Shown piece after piece: positions 25,577 to 34,244 of a stretch of DNA of 64,000 bases (the first letter of the stretch is position 1; each line of letters starts with the position of its first letter). A program made the translations under genes and the position numbers. The DNA lies in the NCBI GenBank assembly GCA_029968055.1, contig JASCNX010000008.1, forward strand, positions 62,001 to 126,000. The letters run 5' to 3'. Source of the stretch: Xenophilus aerolatus. Lineage in GTDB: Bacteria > Pseudomonadota > Gammaproteobacteria > Burkholderiales > Burkholderiaceae_C. The notes under the pieces were generated by a model. That model saw nothing but the letters and a program-made list of their open reading frames with translations, was not told the DNA's origin and ran no database searches.

Positions 25577-27319
25577 ATGGTGCACGAAGTCCCTCTTTCC
25601 GATGCGACGCCGAGGCCTGCCTCGGTCCCTGTCCCCGACGTCCCCCGCGACGGCCGGCCCGAGGCGGCGTGGATCAGCCGGCCGGCGGCGCCCGTGGCCG
25701 GTGCCGCGGCCGGCCCGCTCGCCGGCCTGCGCTTCGGCGTCAAGGACAACATCGACGTCGCGGGCCTGCCCACCACGGCGGCGTGCCCGGCCTTCGCCTA
25801 CCACCCGCCGGCCCACGCCACCGTGGTGCAGCGGCTGCTGGCCGCCGGTGCATCGGTGGCCGGCAAGACCAACCTCGACCAGTTCGCCTGCGGCCTGAAC
25901 GGCACGCGCTCGCCCTACGGCGCGGTGCCCAACAGCTTCGACGCGCGCTACGTCTCGGGCGGCTCCAGTTCGGGCTCGGCCTACGTGGTCGCGACCGGCG
26001 AGGTCGACTTCGCGCTGGGCACCGACACGGCCGGCTCGGGCCGCGTGCCGGCGGGGCTGAACAACATCGTCGGCATCAAGCCCACGCGCGGCCTGCTGAG
26101 CGCGCGCGGCGTGGTGCCGGCGGCGCAGAGCGTGGACTGCGTGTCCATCTTCGCGCGCACCGTCGAGCTCGCCGCCCAGGTGCTGGCCGCGGCCCTGGGG
26201 CCCGATGCCGGCGATCCGTACTCGCGCACGCTGGCCCTGGCGCCGGCGCACTGGCCGGCGCGCTTCCGCTTCGGCGTGCCCTCGCTGCGCGCCTTCTTCG
26301 GCGACACGCAGGCCGAGGCGGCGTGGGACGCAGCGATCGAACAGCTGAAGGCGCTCGGCGGCACGCCGGTGGAGATCGACTACGCACCCCTGGCCGAGGC
26401 CGCCGCGCTGCTCTACGACAGCGCGCTGGTGGCCGAGCGCTACGCCGCCGTGCGCCCCTTCTTCGACGCGCACCCCGAGGCGGTGATGGAGCCGGTGCGC
26501 GGCATCCTCGCCCAGGGCACCGGCTACAGCGCCGCCGAGCACGTCGACGCGCTGACCCGCCTGCGGGCGCTGGGCCAGCGGGCCGCCGCCATGTGGGACG
26601 GCATCGACGTGCTGATGGTGCCGACCGCACCCACGCACTGCACCATCGCCGACATGCAGGCCGACCCGGTGGCGCGCAACAGCCGCATGGGCGTGTACAC
26701 GAACTTCGTGAACCTGCTGGACTACGCCGCCATCTCGGTGCCGTCCAGCCTGCGCTCCGACGGGCTGCCCTTCGGCGTGACCTTCATCGGCCCGTGCGGC
26801 AGCGACTTCGCGCTCGCCGCCCTGGGCCAGCGCTACCACCAGGCCAGCGCGCTGCCGCTGGGCGCCACCGGCCAGCCGCTGCCTGCGGCGCAGGCGCTGC
26901 CCCAGCCGCCGGGCACGGGGCCGACGGTGCGCGTGGCCGTGGTCGGCGCTCACCTGTCGGGCATGCCGCTGAACGTGCAGCTGCAGGAGCGCGGCGGCCG
27001 CCTGCTGCAGGCCACGCACACCGCGCCCGACTACCGCCTCTTCGCGCTGCCCGGCACCACGCCGCCCAAGCCCGGCCTGATCCGTGCTGCAGCGGGCGAG
27101 GGCGCCGCCATCGCGCTGGAGGTGTGGGAGCTGCCCGCCGCCCAGTACGGCAGCTTCGTCGCACTCATCCCGGCGCCGCTGGGCATCGGCACGCTGACGC
27201 TGGCCGACGGCTCGGCGGTGCAGGGCTTCCTCTGCGAGGCGCAGGCCCTGGCCGGCGCGCAGGACATCACCCACCACGGCGGCTGGCGCGCCTACATGGG
27301 CAGCCGCACTGCCGCCTGA
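25577..27319 (+). CDS. atzF: Allophanate hydrolase (amidase signature family)
   Basis: A 580-residue amidase-signature enzyme with the extra C-terminal domain found in allophanate hydrolases. It would hydrolyse allophanate, ending in ammonia and CO2. The Ser-cisSer-Lys triad is visible: K56 (FGVKDNID), S130 (GGSSSGSA), S154 (GTDTAGSGRVPAG). The C-terminal domain (from about residue 455) includes RVAVVGAHLSGMPLN and the late GFLCEAQALAG. The ATG at 25577 lies almost on top of the operator, leaving little leader. It is first of seven genes read together: atzF, binding protein, permease, ATPase, atzG, atzE, atzH. The urea amidolyase partner (urea carboxylase) is absent, so allophanate comes from another route, as in cyanuric acid or biuret catabolism. 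Confidence 0.9.
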   Translation: MVHEVPLSDATPRPASVPVPDVPRDGRPEAAWISRPAAPVAGAAAGPLAGLRFGVKDNIDVAGLPTTAACPAFAYHPPAHATVVQRLLAAGASVAGKTNLDQFACGLNGTRSPYGAVPNSFDARYVSGGSSSGSAYVVATGEVDFALGTDTAGSGRVPAGLNNIVGIKPTRGLLSARGVVPAAQSVDCVSIFARTVELAAQVLAAALGPDAGDPYSRTLALAPAHWPARFRFGVPSLRAFFGDTQAEAAWDAAIEQLKALGGTPVEIDYAPLAEAAALLYDSALVAERYAAVRPFFDAHPEAVMEPVRGILAQGTGYSAAEHVDALTRLRALGQRAAAMWDGIDVLMVPTAPTHCTIADMQADPVARNSRMGVYTNFVNLLDYAAISVPSSLRSDGLPFGVTFIGPCGSDFALAALGQRYHQASALPLGATGQPLPAAQALPQPPGTGPTVRVAVVGAHLSGMPLNVQLQERGGRLLQATHTAPDYRLFALPGTTPPKPGLIRAAAGEGAAIALEVWELPAAQYGSFVALIPAPLGIGTLTLADGSAVQGFLCEAQALAGAQDITHHGGWRAYMGSRTAA

Positions 27320-27367
27320 GGCGCCGCCTTCTTCCCTTCCATACACAGACGTACAGGAGTCCTTGCC

Positions 27368-28354
27368 ATGTCCCTTTCGAGCCCCTCGCGCCGGCAGCTG
27401 CTGCAGGGCGGCAGCGCCGCACTGGCCGTGCTGGCCGCGCCCGCCATCGTTCGCGCGCAGACGACCAAGATCCGCATCGGCTACTGGCCGGTGGCCGCGG
27501 GCCTGCCCTTCTTCGCCGCGGTCGAGAAGGGCTTCTTCAAGGAGGCGGGCCTGGACGTCGAGCCGCTGAAGTTCGCCGGCGCACAGCAGGTCATGGAGGC
27601 GATGCTCTCCGGCCGCGGCGACGGCAGTGCCAACGGCACCGGCTCGGCCAACCTCGCCATCGGCGAGATCGCGCAGCCGGGCCTGTTCAAGATCTTCTGC
27701 ACCAACCCGAGCAATGCCAAGTTCGTGCTGGAGGAGTTCCTGGTGCCGAAGGACAGCCCCATCAAGAGCGTGGCCGAGCTCAAGGGCAAGAAGGTCGCCT
27801 CCGGTCCCGGCATCCAGAACGTGACGCTGGCCAAGACCATGCTGGAGCGTGCCGGTGCGGGCACCATCGCCGTGACCGAGCTGCCCATCGGCCAGCACGT
27901 GGCCGCGCTGGCAGCCGGCCAGGTCGATGCCGTCTACACGCTGGAACCCACCGGCACCGTGGGCCGCCTGAACGGCACCACCCGCCTGCTGGAAGCGGGC
28001 GTGGTGGCGCACTACATCCTGGGCGACCCGATGGCGCCGTGGCACGGCGGCGCCGCCAGCCTCACGACCGACTTCATCAAGAAGAACCCGGAGCTCGCGA
28101 AGAAGTACATCGCCGCCTACGCCAAGGGCGTCGAGTTCGTGCGCACGCAGCCGGCCGAGGCGCGGCAGTACATGAAGGGCTACACCGCCATCGAGGGCGC
28201 GCTCACCAACGAGGTGCCGCTGGCCTCGTACATGCTCTTCAACGAGTTCAAGGCCAGCGACGCGGCCTACTTCCAGAAGTTCTACGACCTGTTCACCGAG
28301 AAGGGCATCTTCGAGAAGAAGGTGACGGTGGACGGCCTTCTCTACAGGGGCTGA
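27368..28354 (+). CDS. ABC transporter substrate-binding protein (NMT1-like) of the atz operon
   Basis: A 328-residue periplasmic protein with a twin-arginine-type signal (PSRRQLLQGGSAALAVLAAP, then IVRAQ). The mature part starts KIRIGYWPVAAGLPFFAAVE and shows FFKEAGLDVEPLKFAG, a pattern of NMT1/THI5-like proteins that bind sulfonates, nitrate, pyrimidines or other N-compounds. A CAGGAG ribosome site lies 9 bases before the ATG. Its position inside an allophanate/biuret-type operon suggests the ligand is a nitrogenous compound feeding AtzG-E-H-F. Confidence 0.88.
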   Translation: MSLSSPSRRQLLQGGSAALAVLAAPAIVRAQTTKIRIGYWPVAAGLPFFAAVEKGFFKEAGLDVEPLKFAGAQQVMEAMLSGRGDGSANGTGSANLAIGEIAQPGLFKIFCTNPSNAKFVLEEFLVPKDSPIKSVAELKGKKVASGPGIQNVTLAKTMLERAGAGTIAVTELPIGQHVAALAAGQVDAVYTLEPTGTVGRLNGTTRLLEAGVVAHYILGDPMAPWHGGAASLTTDFIKKNPELAKKYIAAYAKGVEFVRTQPAEARQYMKGYTAIEGALTNEVPLASYMLFNEFKASDAAYFQKFYDLFTEKGIFEKKVTVDGLLYRG

Positions 28355-28357
28355 GCC

Positions 28358-29185
28358 ATGGCCGACGCGAGCACCACCACCGCCACGCCCTGGACGCCCC
28401 CGGCCGCCACCGCGAGCGCCGTGCCGAAGACGCCGCTCCTGGAGCGCCTGCTGCCGGCCATCGGGCCGGTGGCCCTGTTCATCGTCTGGGACCTGGTCGT
28501 GCGGCTGGGCTTCATCAAGCCCATCCTGCTGCCGGCGCCGGCCGACACGGTGAGCACACTGGTCACCGGCCTGGCCGGCGGGCCGCTGCTGTCGGATTTC
28601 CTGGTGACGGTGTGGCGCACGCTGCAGGCCTTCCTGATCGCCGCCGTCGTCGGCGTGCCGCTGGGCGTGCTGCTGGGCAGCAACGAGAAGGCGTACCGCA
28701 GCGTGGAGTTCCTGATCGACTTCTTCCGCTCCACGCCGAGTTCGGCGCTGATCCCGCTGTTCCTGATGATCTTCGGCACCTCCGACGTCAACAAGGTGGC
28801 CATCGCGGCCTTCGGCGCGCTGCTGATCGTGGTGTTCAACAGCGCCTACGGCGTCATCAACGCGCGCAAGCAGCGCGTGATGGCGGCCAAGGTGATGGGC
28901 GCCACCCGCTGGCAGACCTTTCGCGACGTGCTGGTGTGGGAGAGCCTGCAGCCCAGCTTCGTCGGGCTGCGCTCGGCGGTGTCGATGGCGCTGGTGATCG
29001 TGATCGTGGCCGAGATGTTCATCGGCGCCGACTCGGGCCTGGGCAACCGCATCATCAACTCGCAGCAGGTGCTCAACGTCAAGAGCATGTACGCCTCGAT
29101 CCTCGCGGCCGGGGCGCTGGGCTATGCGCTGAACATCCTGTTCCTCGTCGCGGAACGCAAGATCGTCCACTGGAGCGGAAGATGA
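28358..29185 (+). CDS. ABC transporter permease of the atz operon
   Basis: A 275-residue inner-membrane permease of the SsuC/TauC group with about six hydrophobic segments (first near residues 32-47, VALFIVWDLVVRLGF). The EAA loop is near residues 175-195 (VMGATRWQTFRDVLVWESLQ). It starts 3 bases after the binding-protein stop, and its stop overlaps the ATPase ATG. It forms an importer with its two neighbours. Confidence 0.9.
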   Translation: MADASTTTATPWTPPAATASAVPKTPLLERLLPAIGPVALFIVWDLVVRLGFIKPILLPAPADTVSTLVTGLAGGPLLSDFLVTVWRTLQAFLIAAVVGVPLGVLLGSNEKAYRSVEFLIDFFRSTPSSALIPLFLMIFGTSDVNKVAIAAFGALLIVVFNSAYGVINARKQRVMAAKVMGATRWQTFRDVLVWESLQPSFVGLRSAVSMALVIVIVAEMFIGADSGLGNRIINSQQVLNVKSMYASILAAGALGYALNILFLVAERKIVHWSGR

Positions 29186-30015
29186 AAATGGCGGCAGACA
29201 TCGTGTTGAACGGTCCGGTCTACGCGGACGTCCCCAAGCCGAAGTTCGCGCCCGGCCCCGCCGGCACGCACATCACCATCCGCGGCCTGACCAAGTACTT
29301 CGCCGGCTGGCCGCTGTACGAGAACTTCGACCTCGACATCCCCAAGCACGCGATCGTCTCGGTCTTCGGGCCCAACGGCTGCGGCAAGTCGACGCTGATC
29401 AACATGATCGCGGGGCTGATCCCCATCGACCGCGGCGAGATCCTGTTCGACGGCAAGAGCCTGAAGGACACCAAGATCGGCTACGTGTTCCAGAACTACC
29501 GCGAAGCGATGTTCCCGTGGATGCGCACCATCGACAACATCGCCTACCCGCTCAAGCTCGAAGGCCGCAGCAAGGCCGAGGTGGACCGCCGCATGGCCGA
29601 GCTGGTGGCCAGCTTCGACGTCAAGTTCGACCTCAACCGCTACCCCTACGAGCTCTCGGGCGGGCAGCAGCAGACGGCATCGATCATGCGGGCCCTCGCG
29701 CCCAACCCCGAGGTGCTGTTCCTCGACGAGCCCTTCTCGGCGCTCGACTTCGAGATGACGCTCTTCATCCGCGAGAAGCTGCAGGAGGTCTTCATGCAGA
29801 CCGGCACCACCATGCTGCTGGTCTCGCACGACCTGGAGGAGGCGGTGTACCTCGCCGACCAGGTGCTGCTGCTGACCAAGCGGCCGACCAAGGTGGCCGA
29901 GATCCTCAGCTACACCGACGCGCGCCCGCGCACCCTCGAGACGCTCAGCTCGCCCAGCTTCGTCGCGATGAAGAAGCTGAGCCTGGAGATCTTCCAGCGC
30001 GAGGTGCGCCGATGA
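29182..30015 (+). CDS. ABC transporter ATP-binding protein of the atz operon
   Basis: A 277-residue ATPase. Walker A GPNGCGKSTLINMIAG, Q-loop VFQNYREAMFPWMRT and Walker B VLFLDEPFSALD are standard. The signature LSGG is followed by QQQTASIMRAL instead of the usual QRVAIARAL, a variation seen in part of this family but distinct from the other ATPases in the window. An N-terminal extension of about 30 residues precedes the first strand. It overlaps the permease by ATGA and is followed by atzG after 82 bases containing GC-rich repeat-like DNA. Confidence 0.9.
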   Translation: MKMAADIVLNGPVYADVPKPKFAPGPAGTHITIRGLTKYFAGWPLYENFDLDIPKHAIVSVFGPNGCGKSTLINMIAGLIPIDRGEILFDGKSLKDTKIGYVFQNYREAMFPWMRTIDNIAYPLKLEGRSKAEVDRRMAELVASFDVKFDLNRYPYELSGGQQQTASIMRALAPNPEVLFLDEPFSALDFEMTLFIREKLQEVFMQTGTTMLLVSHDLEEAVYLADQVLLLTKRPTKVAEILSYTDARPRTLETLSSPSFVAMKKLSLEIFQREVRR

Positions 30016-30097
30016 GCGCCGCGCCGGGCCGCGCCCGTCGAGCTTGCGTCCCCTCTGGCGGCAGCGGCGGCACGCGGTGCGAAGCATGGGGGCACCC

Positions 30098-30301
30098 ATG
30101 ACACCGCAGGAGGCAGAGAAGTACGTCGACGCGACCGCTGCCGCGCTGGGCCTGCCGCTGCGCAGCGACCACCGCCCCGGCGTGCTGCGCTACTTCGGCC
30201 TGGCCGCCGGCTTCGCCGCCCTGGTCGAGGCGGTGCCGCTCGAGCCGCACCACGAGAGCGCGATCAGCTTCACGCCGGTGTCGCCGGAGCCGGCCGAATG
30301 A
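30098..30301 (+). CDS. atzG: AtzG-like small subunit (DUF4089)
   Basis: A 67-residue protein: [20 protein letters not shown], then [25 protein letters not shown]. It matches the small DUF4089 proteins of which AtzG is the studied case; AtzG is structurally related to GatC and is needed for a stable complex with the amidase AtzE. Its stop overlaps the atzE ATG, as expected for an obligate partner. The ATG at 30098 is chosen because the conserved part starts there; upstream codons are repeat-like. Confidence 0.88.
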   Translation: MTPQEAEKYVDATAAALGLPLRSDHRPGVLRYFGLAAGFAALVEAVPLEPHHESAISFTPVSPEPAE

Positions 30302-31737
30302 CGCCCGCGGAGTGGCTGCGCCAGGATGCGGCCGCCATGGCCGAGGCGGTGCGCAGCGGCACGCTCAGCGCCGTGGCGCTGGCCGAGGCGGCGCTCTCGC
30401 GCATCGACACGACCGACGCACGCGTCAATGCCTTCACCGACGTGGTCGGGCCGCGTGCGCTGCGTCGCGCCGCGCAGGTCGATGCCGCGCTGGCCGGCCC
30501 CTTGGCCGAGCGGGCGCGCGCGCTGCCGCTGCTGGGTGTGCCCTTCGCGGTGAAGAACCTGTTCGACGTCGCGGGCCTGCCCACGCTGGCCGGCTCGAAG
30601 ATCGAACGCACCGCGGCGCCCGCGCGCACCGACGGCCTGCTGGTGCGGCGGCTGGAGCAGGCCGGCGCGGTGCTGGTCGGCGCGCTCAACATGGACGAGT
30701 ACGCCTACGGCTTCACCACCGAGAACAGCCACGCCGGGCCCTGCCGCAACCCGCACGACCTGTCGCGCACGGCAGGCGGCTCCTCGGGCGGCTCGGGCGC
30801 CGCGGTGGCGGCGGGGCAGGTGCCGCTGGCCCTGGGCTCCGACACCAACGGCTCGATCCGCGTGCCGGCCTCGCTCAACGGCGTGTACGGCCTCAAGCCC
30901 ACCTTCGGCCGGCTGCCGCGCACCGGCAGCTACCCCTTCGTCGCCAGCCTCGACCACCTGGGCCCCTTCGCCCGCTCGGTGCGCGACCTGGCGCTGTGCT
31001 ACGACGCGCTGCAGGGCCCGGAGATGCGCGCCCCGCGCGACCCCGGCTGCGCGCAGCGGCCGGTCGAGGCCGTCGCACCGCTGCTCGAACGCGGCGCAGA
31101 GGGGCTGCGCATCGGCGTGCTCGGCGGCTGGTTCCGCCAGTGGGCGCAGCCCGAGGCCATCGCCGCCGTCGACACCGTGGCGCAGGCGCTGGGCGCCCGG
31201 CAGATGGTCGAGCTGCCGCTGGTGGAGGCCGGGCGCGCTGCGGCCTTCCTCATCACCAACGCCGAAGGCGCCGCGCTGCACCTGCCCGACCTGCGCCGCC
31301 GGCCGCAGGATTTCGAGCCGCTGTCGCGCGACCGCTTCCTGGCCGGCGCGCTGCTGCCCGCGGCCTGGGTGGCGCGCGCCCAGCGCGTGCGCCAGCGCTA
31401 TGCCGAAGAGGCGGCACGTGTCTTCGGCCGTTTCGACATCCTGCTGGCGCCGGCCACGCCCTGCGCCGCCACACCGCTGGGCACCGAGTTCTTCGAGCTC
31501 GACGGCCAGCGCCTGCCGCTGCGCCCCAACGTGGGTGTGATGACGCAGCCCATCTCGTGCATCGGGCTGCCGGTCGCCGCGGTGCCGGTGTGGGGCGCCC
31601 ATGCCACGCTGCCCATCGGCGTGCAGGTGATCGCCGCGCCCTGGCGCGAAGACCTCGCGCTGCGCGTCGCCGCCGTGCTGGAGCGTGCCGGCATCACCCA
31701 GGCGCCGGTCGCCGACCTGGAAGAGAGCCCGACATGA
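30298..31737 (+). CDS. atzE: AtzE-like amidase (1-carboxybiuret amidohydrolase)
   Basis: A 479-residue amidase-signature enzyme. The catalytic Lys is in [16 protein letters not shown], the cis-Ser in [13 protein letters not shown] and the nucleophilic Ser in [13 protein letters not shown]. The [18 protein letters not shown] segment is characteristic of AtzE. The studied AtzE, with AtzG, removes ammonia from 1-carboxybiuret to give 1,3-dicarboxyurea in cyanuric acid breakdown. Start and stop overlap atzG and atzH respectively. The physiological substrate here may differ, because atzG-E-H sets also occur without cyanuric acid hydrolase. Confidence 0.9.
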   Translation: MTPAEWLRQDAAAMAEAVRSGTLSAVALAEAALSRIDTTDARVNAFTDVVGPRALRRAAQVDAALAGPLAERARALPLLGVPFAVKNLFDVAGLPTLAGSKIERTAAPARTDGLLVRRLEQAGAVLVGALNMDEYAYGFTTENSHAGPCRNPHDLSRTAGGSSGGSGAAVAAGQVPLALGSDTNGSIRVPASLNGVYGLKPTFGRLPRTGSYPFVASLDHLGPFARSVRDLALCYDALQGPEMRAPRDPGCAQRPVEAVAPLLERGAEGLRIGVLGGWFRQWAQPEAIAAVDTVAQALGARQMVELPLVEAGRAAAFLITNAEGAALHLPDLRRRPQDFEPLSRDRFLAGALLPAAWVARAQRVRQRYAEEAARVFGRFDILLAPATPCAATPLGTEFFELDGQRLPLRPNVGVMTQPISCIGLPVAAVPVWGAHATLPIGVQVIAAPWREDLALRVAAVLERAGITQAPVADLEESPT

Positions 31738-32120
31738 TCGACATCGCCGACATCAACCTGCCCGACGTGGTGGCCGAGGTGCGCGGCGCCTTCGCGCTGT
31801 ACGAGGACGCGCTGGTGCACAACAAGGTCGAGATCCTCGACGCCCTGTTCTGGAACAGCCCGCACACCCTGCGCTACGGCGCGACCGAGAACCTCTATGG
31901 CTACGAGGCCATCGCCGCCTTCCGCGCCGCGCGGCCCTCGCAAGGCCTGATGCGCGACCTGCTGCGCGTGGAGATCACCACCTACGGCCGCGACTGCGCC
32001 ACCGCCAACTGCGAGTTCCGCCGCGAAGGCAGCACCCGAACGGGGCGCCAGAGCCAGACCTGGATGCGCACCGCACAAGGCTGGCGCGTGGTGGCGGCGC
32101 ATGTGAGCCTGCTGGACTGA
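31734..32120 (+). CDS. atzH: AtzH-like NTF2-fold protein (DUF3225), 1,3-dicarboxyurea amidase
   Basis: A 128-residue NTF2-superfamily protein. In Pseudomonas ADP, AtzH was reported to convert 1,3-dicarboxyurea to allophanate, with Tyr22 and Arg46 needed for catalysis (recalled from the literature). Here Y23 (FALYEDALV) and R47 ([16 protein letters not shown]) occupy the matching places, so the enzyme looks intact. It overlaps atzE by ATGA and ends the rightward operon that began with atzF. Together AtzG-E-H-F form a complete route from a carboxybiuret-like compound to ammonia and CO2. Confidence 0.9.
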   Translation: MIDIADINLPDVVAEVRGAFALYEDALVHNKVEILDALFWNSPHTLRYGATENLYGYEAIAAFRAARPSQGLMRDLLRVEITTYGRDCATANCEFRREGSTRTGRQSQTWMRTAQGWRVVAAHVSLLD

Positions 32121-32150
32121 CGGCCAACAGGACGAAGCAGGTCTGCAGTG

Positions 32151-32570
32151 TCACGCCTTGAACGGGTTGAAGAGCGGCACGCCGAAGCTCTTGAAGTCGG
32201 CGACGTTGCGCGTGGCCACGGTGAGCCCATGCGCCTTCGCGGTCGCTGCGATCATGGCGTCCTCGTAGAGGGTGTCGGATTGGCGGTGCATCAATTGCGC
32301 CCAGCCCCGGAAGGCCGTGCCGTCCATCGCGAGCACGTTGTACGTGCCCGCCACGGCATCGAGCCACGCCTCGAGGGCGGCCGCCTTCTCGCGGTCCTGC
32401 TCCCGGGTGATCTCGATGCCCGCCTGGATCTCCCCGATCGTGACGGCGCTCAGGTGGATCTGCCGTTCGTCCAGCGCCGCGAACCAGCCCGTCACCGCGC
32501 CATGCGGCTTGGGCCGGCGCAGTTCGGAGATGACGTTGGTGTCCAGCAGGTACATCGCCAGGCTGCTCAT
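32151..32570 (-). CDS. PIN-domain toxin (VapC/FitB type)
   Basis: A 139-residue PIN-domain ribonuclease, the toxin of a type II toxin-antitoxin pair. The first acidic residue is in MYLLDTNVISELRRPKP, the middle Glu in SAVTIGEIQAGIE and the later Asp in YEDAMIAATAKAHG, giving the usual acidic site for Mg2+. Its ATG (32570) overlaps the antitoxin stop. The gene is convergent with atzH, with 30 bases between the stops. No mobile-element genes flank it. Confidence 0.9.
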   Translation of the reverse strand: MSSLAMYLLDTNVISELRRPKPHGAVTGWFAALDERQIHLSAVTIGEIQAGIEITREQDREKAAALEAWLDAVAGTYNVLAMDGTAFRGWAQLMHRQSDTLYEDAMIAATAKAHGLTVATRNVADFKSFGVPLFNPFKA

Positions 32571-32824
32571 TCGGCGACGGGGGCCGAGCGGCGGCGGGCA
32601 TGGCCGCGAGGCGGCACCACGAGTTCGGTGCGCGCCGCGTCGGACAGCAGCAGTTGCTTGATCGATGGGCGCGCAGAGGCCTGGAGCCTGCGCCATTCGT
32701 CGACCGACACCAGGACGGCCGCTTCGGTGCCGCGCCGCGTCACCATCTGGGGCCCCTCGGCCAGACAGATTTCCAGGAACTCGCTGAAGCGCGCCTTTGC
32801 GTCCTGCACGGGCCATGTCTGCAT
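32567..32824 (-). CDS. Phd/YefM-type antitoxin
   Basis: An 85-residue DNA-binding antitoxin: WPVQDAKARFSEFLEICLAEGPQMVTRRGTEAAVLVS is the Phd/YefM fold. The C-terminal part (RPSIKQLLLSDAARTELVVP) would wrap the toxin. It overlaps the PIN toxin by ATGA. A direct repeat just upstream (32840-32860) is the likely operator for autoregulation. Confidence 0.88.
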   Translation of the reverse strand: MQTWPVQDAKARFSEFLEICLAEGPQMVTRRGTEAAVLVSVDEWRRLQASARPSIKQLLLSDAARTELVVPPRGHARRRSAPVAE

Positions 32825-32839
32825 GACAACTCTCCAAAT

Positions 32840-32860
32840 GACTAGTTATCTGACTAGTTT
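32840..32860. promoter_or_regulatory. Toxin-antitoxin operator with direct repeats
   Basis: TGACTAGTT occurs twice (32840-32848 and 32852-32860), 12 bases apart, each holding the palindrome ACTAGT. It lies 16-36 bases upstream of the antitoxin ATG in AT-rich DNA, as expected for a Phd-type autoregulated promoter. Confidence 0.65.
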
Positions 32861-32933
32861 ACAGCAGCGCTCCACACCGCGTCCGGCGGCCCGCACCTCA
32901 CCGGCTTCCTCGGGCATGCTTTATGCGTACGCA

Positions 32934-32945
32934 CTTGTATCCAAG
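32934..32945. promoter_or_regulatory. Palindromic operator CTTGTATCCAAG upstream of the BMP importer operon (site 2)
   Basis: This is the same 12 bases as at 25550-25561, here 75 bases before the ATG of the BMP binding protein. A short AT-rich region follows. Together the two sites tie the atz operon and this operon into one regulon, probably under the GntR protein encoded at the end of this operon. Confidence 0.6.
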
Positions 32946-33019
32946 TTGAGATGCATGTCTCGTGCACCAAGGCGGACCGTTTCGCCGACTTCCATCGAAC
33001 CTTCTGGAGCCACCCACCC

Positions 33020-34132
33020 ATGAGCCAGTTCAACCGCCGCGATTCCCTCAAGTCCCTGGCCGCCCTCGGCGCTGCCGGCAGCCTCGGCATGCTCAGCCCG
33101 CTCGCGCGGGCGCAGAAGCCGCTCACCGTCGGCGTGATCTACGTCGGCCCGCGCGACGACTACGGCTACAACCAGGCGCACGCGCAGGCGGCCGCCGAGG
33201 TCAAGAAGATGCCCGGCGTGAAGGTGGTCGAGGAAGAGAACGTGCCCGAGACCGCGGCCGTGCAGAAGACGATGAGCGGGATGATCCAGCAGGACGGCGC
33301 GTCGCTGCTGTTCCCCACCTCCTTCGGCTACTTCGACCCGCACATCCTCGCCGTGGCGCCGAAGAACCCCGACGTGCGCTTCTCGCACTGCGGCGGGCTG
33401 TGGACCGAGAAGAATCCCAAGAACGTGGGCAGCTTCTTCGGCTACATCGACGAGTGCCAGTTCCTCAACGGTGTGGTCGCCGCGCACATGACCAAGAGCA
33501 ACAAGATCGCCTTCGTGGCCGCCAAGCCGATCCCGCAGGTGCTGCGCAACATCAACGCCTTCACCCTGGGCGCGCGCTCGGTCAAGCCCGGCATCACCTG
33601 CAGCGTGATCTTCACCGGCGACTGGTCGATGGCGGTGAAGGAGGCCGAGGCCACCAACAGCCTGGCCGACCAGGGCTGCGACGTCTTCACCATGCACGTG
33701 GACGGCCCCAAGGTGGTGGTCGAGACGGCGGCCAAGCGCGGCAAGATGGTGTGCGGCTACCACGCCAGCCAGGCCAAGCTCGCACCCAACGCCTACCTCA
33801 CCGGGGCCGAGTGGAACTGGCTCACCGCCTACAAGACCATCATCGACGCGGCGCGCGCCGGCAAGCCGCACCCGAACTTCCTGCGCGGCGGCCTGAAGGA
33901 AGGCTACGTGAAGACCTCCGCCTATGGCGCCATGGTGACCGACGCGGCGAAGAAGCAGGCCGACGACATCAAGGCCAAGATGATCGCGGGCAGCTTCGAC
34001 ATCTTCAAGGGTCCGCTCAAGGACAACAAGGGCAAGGAAGTGGTCGCCGCGGGCCAGGTGCAGAAGCAGACCGACATCGAGCTGGAAAAAATGAACTACC
34101 TCGTCGAAGGCGTGATGGGCTCGATCGGTTAG
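33020..34132 (+). CDS. BMP-family ABC transporter substrate-binding protein
   Basis: A 370-residue periplasmic protein of the basic-membrane-protein family, which typically binds nucleosides, purines or related ring compounds. It has a Tat-type signal (FNRRDSLKSLAALGAAGSLG... ending LARAQ). The mature start KPLTVGVIYVGPRDDYGYNQAHAQAA is the BMP motif, with LLFPTSFGYFDPHILAVA and GFFGYID-like segments after. The ATG at 33020 fits the signal. With two permeases and a double ATPase downstream it forms a nucleoside-type importer. The ligand is likely an N-rich ring compound, inferred from the amide hydrolases in the operon. Confidence 0.92.
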   Translation: MSQFNRRDSLKSLAALGAAGSLGMLSPLARAQKPLTVGVIYVGPRDDYGYNQAHAQAAAEVKKMPGVKVVEEENVPETAAVQKTMSGMIQQDGASLLFPTSFGYFDPHILAVAPKNPDVRFSHCGGLWTEKNPKNVGSFFGYIDECQFLNGVVAAHMTKSNKIAFVAAKPIPQVLRNINAFTLGARSVKPGITCSVIFTGDWSMAVKEAEATNSLADQGCDVFTMHVDGPKVVVETAAKRGKMVCGYHASQAKLAPNAYLTGAEWNWLTAYKTIIDAARAGKPHPNFLRGGLKEGYVKTSAYGAMVTDAAKKQADDIKAKMIAGSFDIFKGPLKDNKGKEVVAAGQVQKQTDIELEKMNYLVEGVMGSIG

Positions 34133-34139
34133 TCATGTC

Positions 34140-34225
34140 GGCCCCTCGGCTTTTCACTCCCTGCGGTCGTGTAACGCCATCCCCCGGGGGGAGGGCGCGG
34201 CCCGCTTGGGGCGGCCCGGCGCTGG
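34140..34225. repeat. GC-rich intergenic repeat
   Basis: The segment contains CCCCCGGGGGG and the core CTTGGGGCGGCCCGGCG (34205-34221), followed by CTGGGCCGC. It is the same family as 13925-13941 and the insertion at 10481-10582. It lies between the binding-protein and first permease genes, where a structured spacer could lower downstream expression. Confidence 0.7.
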
Positions 34226-34244
34226 GCCGCATCACCGCGTCGGA

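Noticed and set aside
25349-29170. A very long (about 1270 codons) open frame on the minus strand across atzF, binding protein and permease.
   Set aside because: It is antisense to four well-supported genes, has His/Gln/Arg-rich low-complexity content and no family resemblance. Long antisense frames are expected at this GC content.
25669-29181. Plus-strand open frame continuing upstream of the importer ATPase for over 1100 codons.
   Set aside because: Only its last 277 codons (from 29182) show ATPase motifs. The rest is an out-of-frame reading of atzF and transporter genes.
30016-30097. Extending atzG upstream to 30044.
   Set aside because: The added residues come from GC-rich repeat-like spacer, and the conserved DUF4089 sequence begins at the ATG at 30098.
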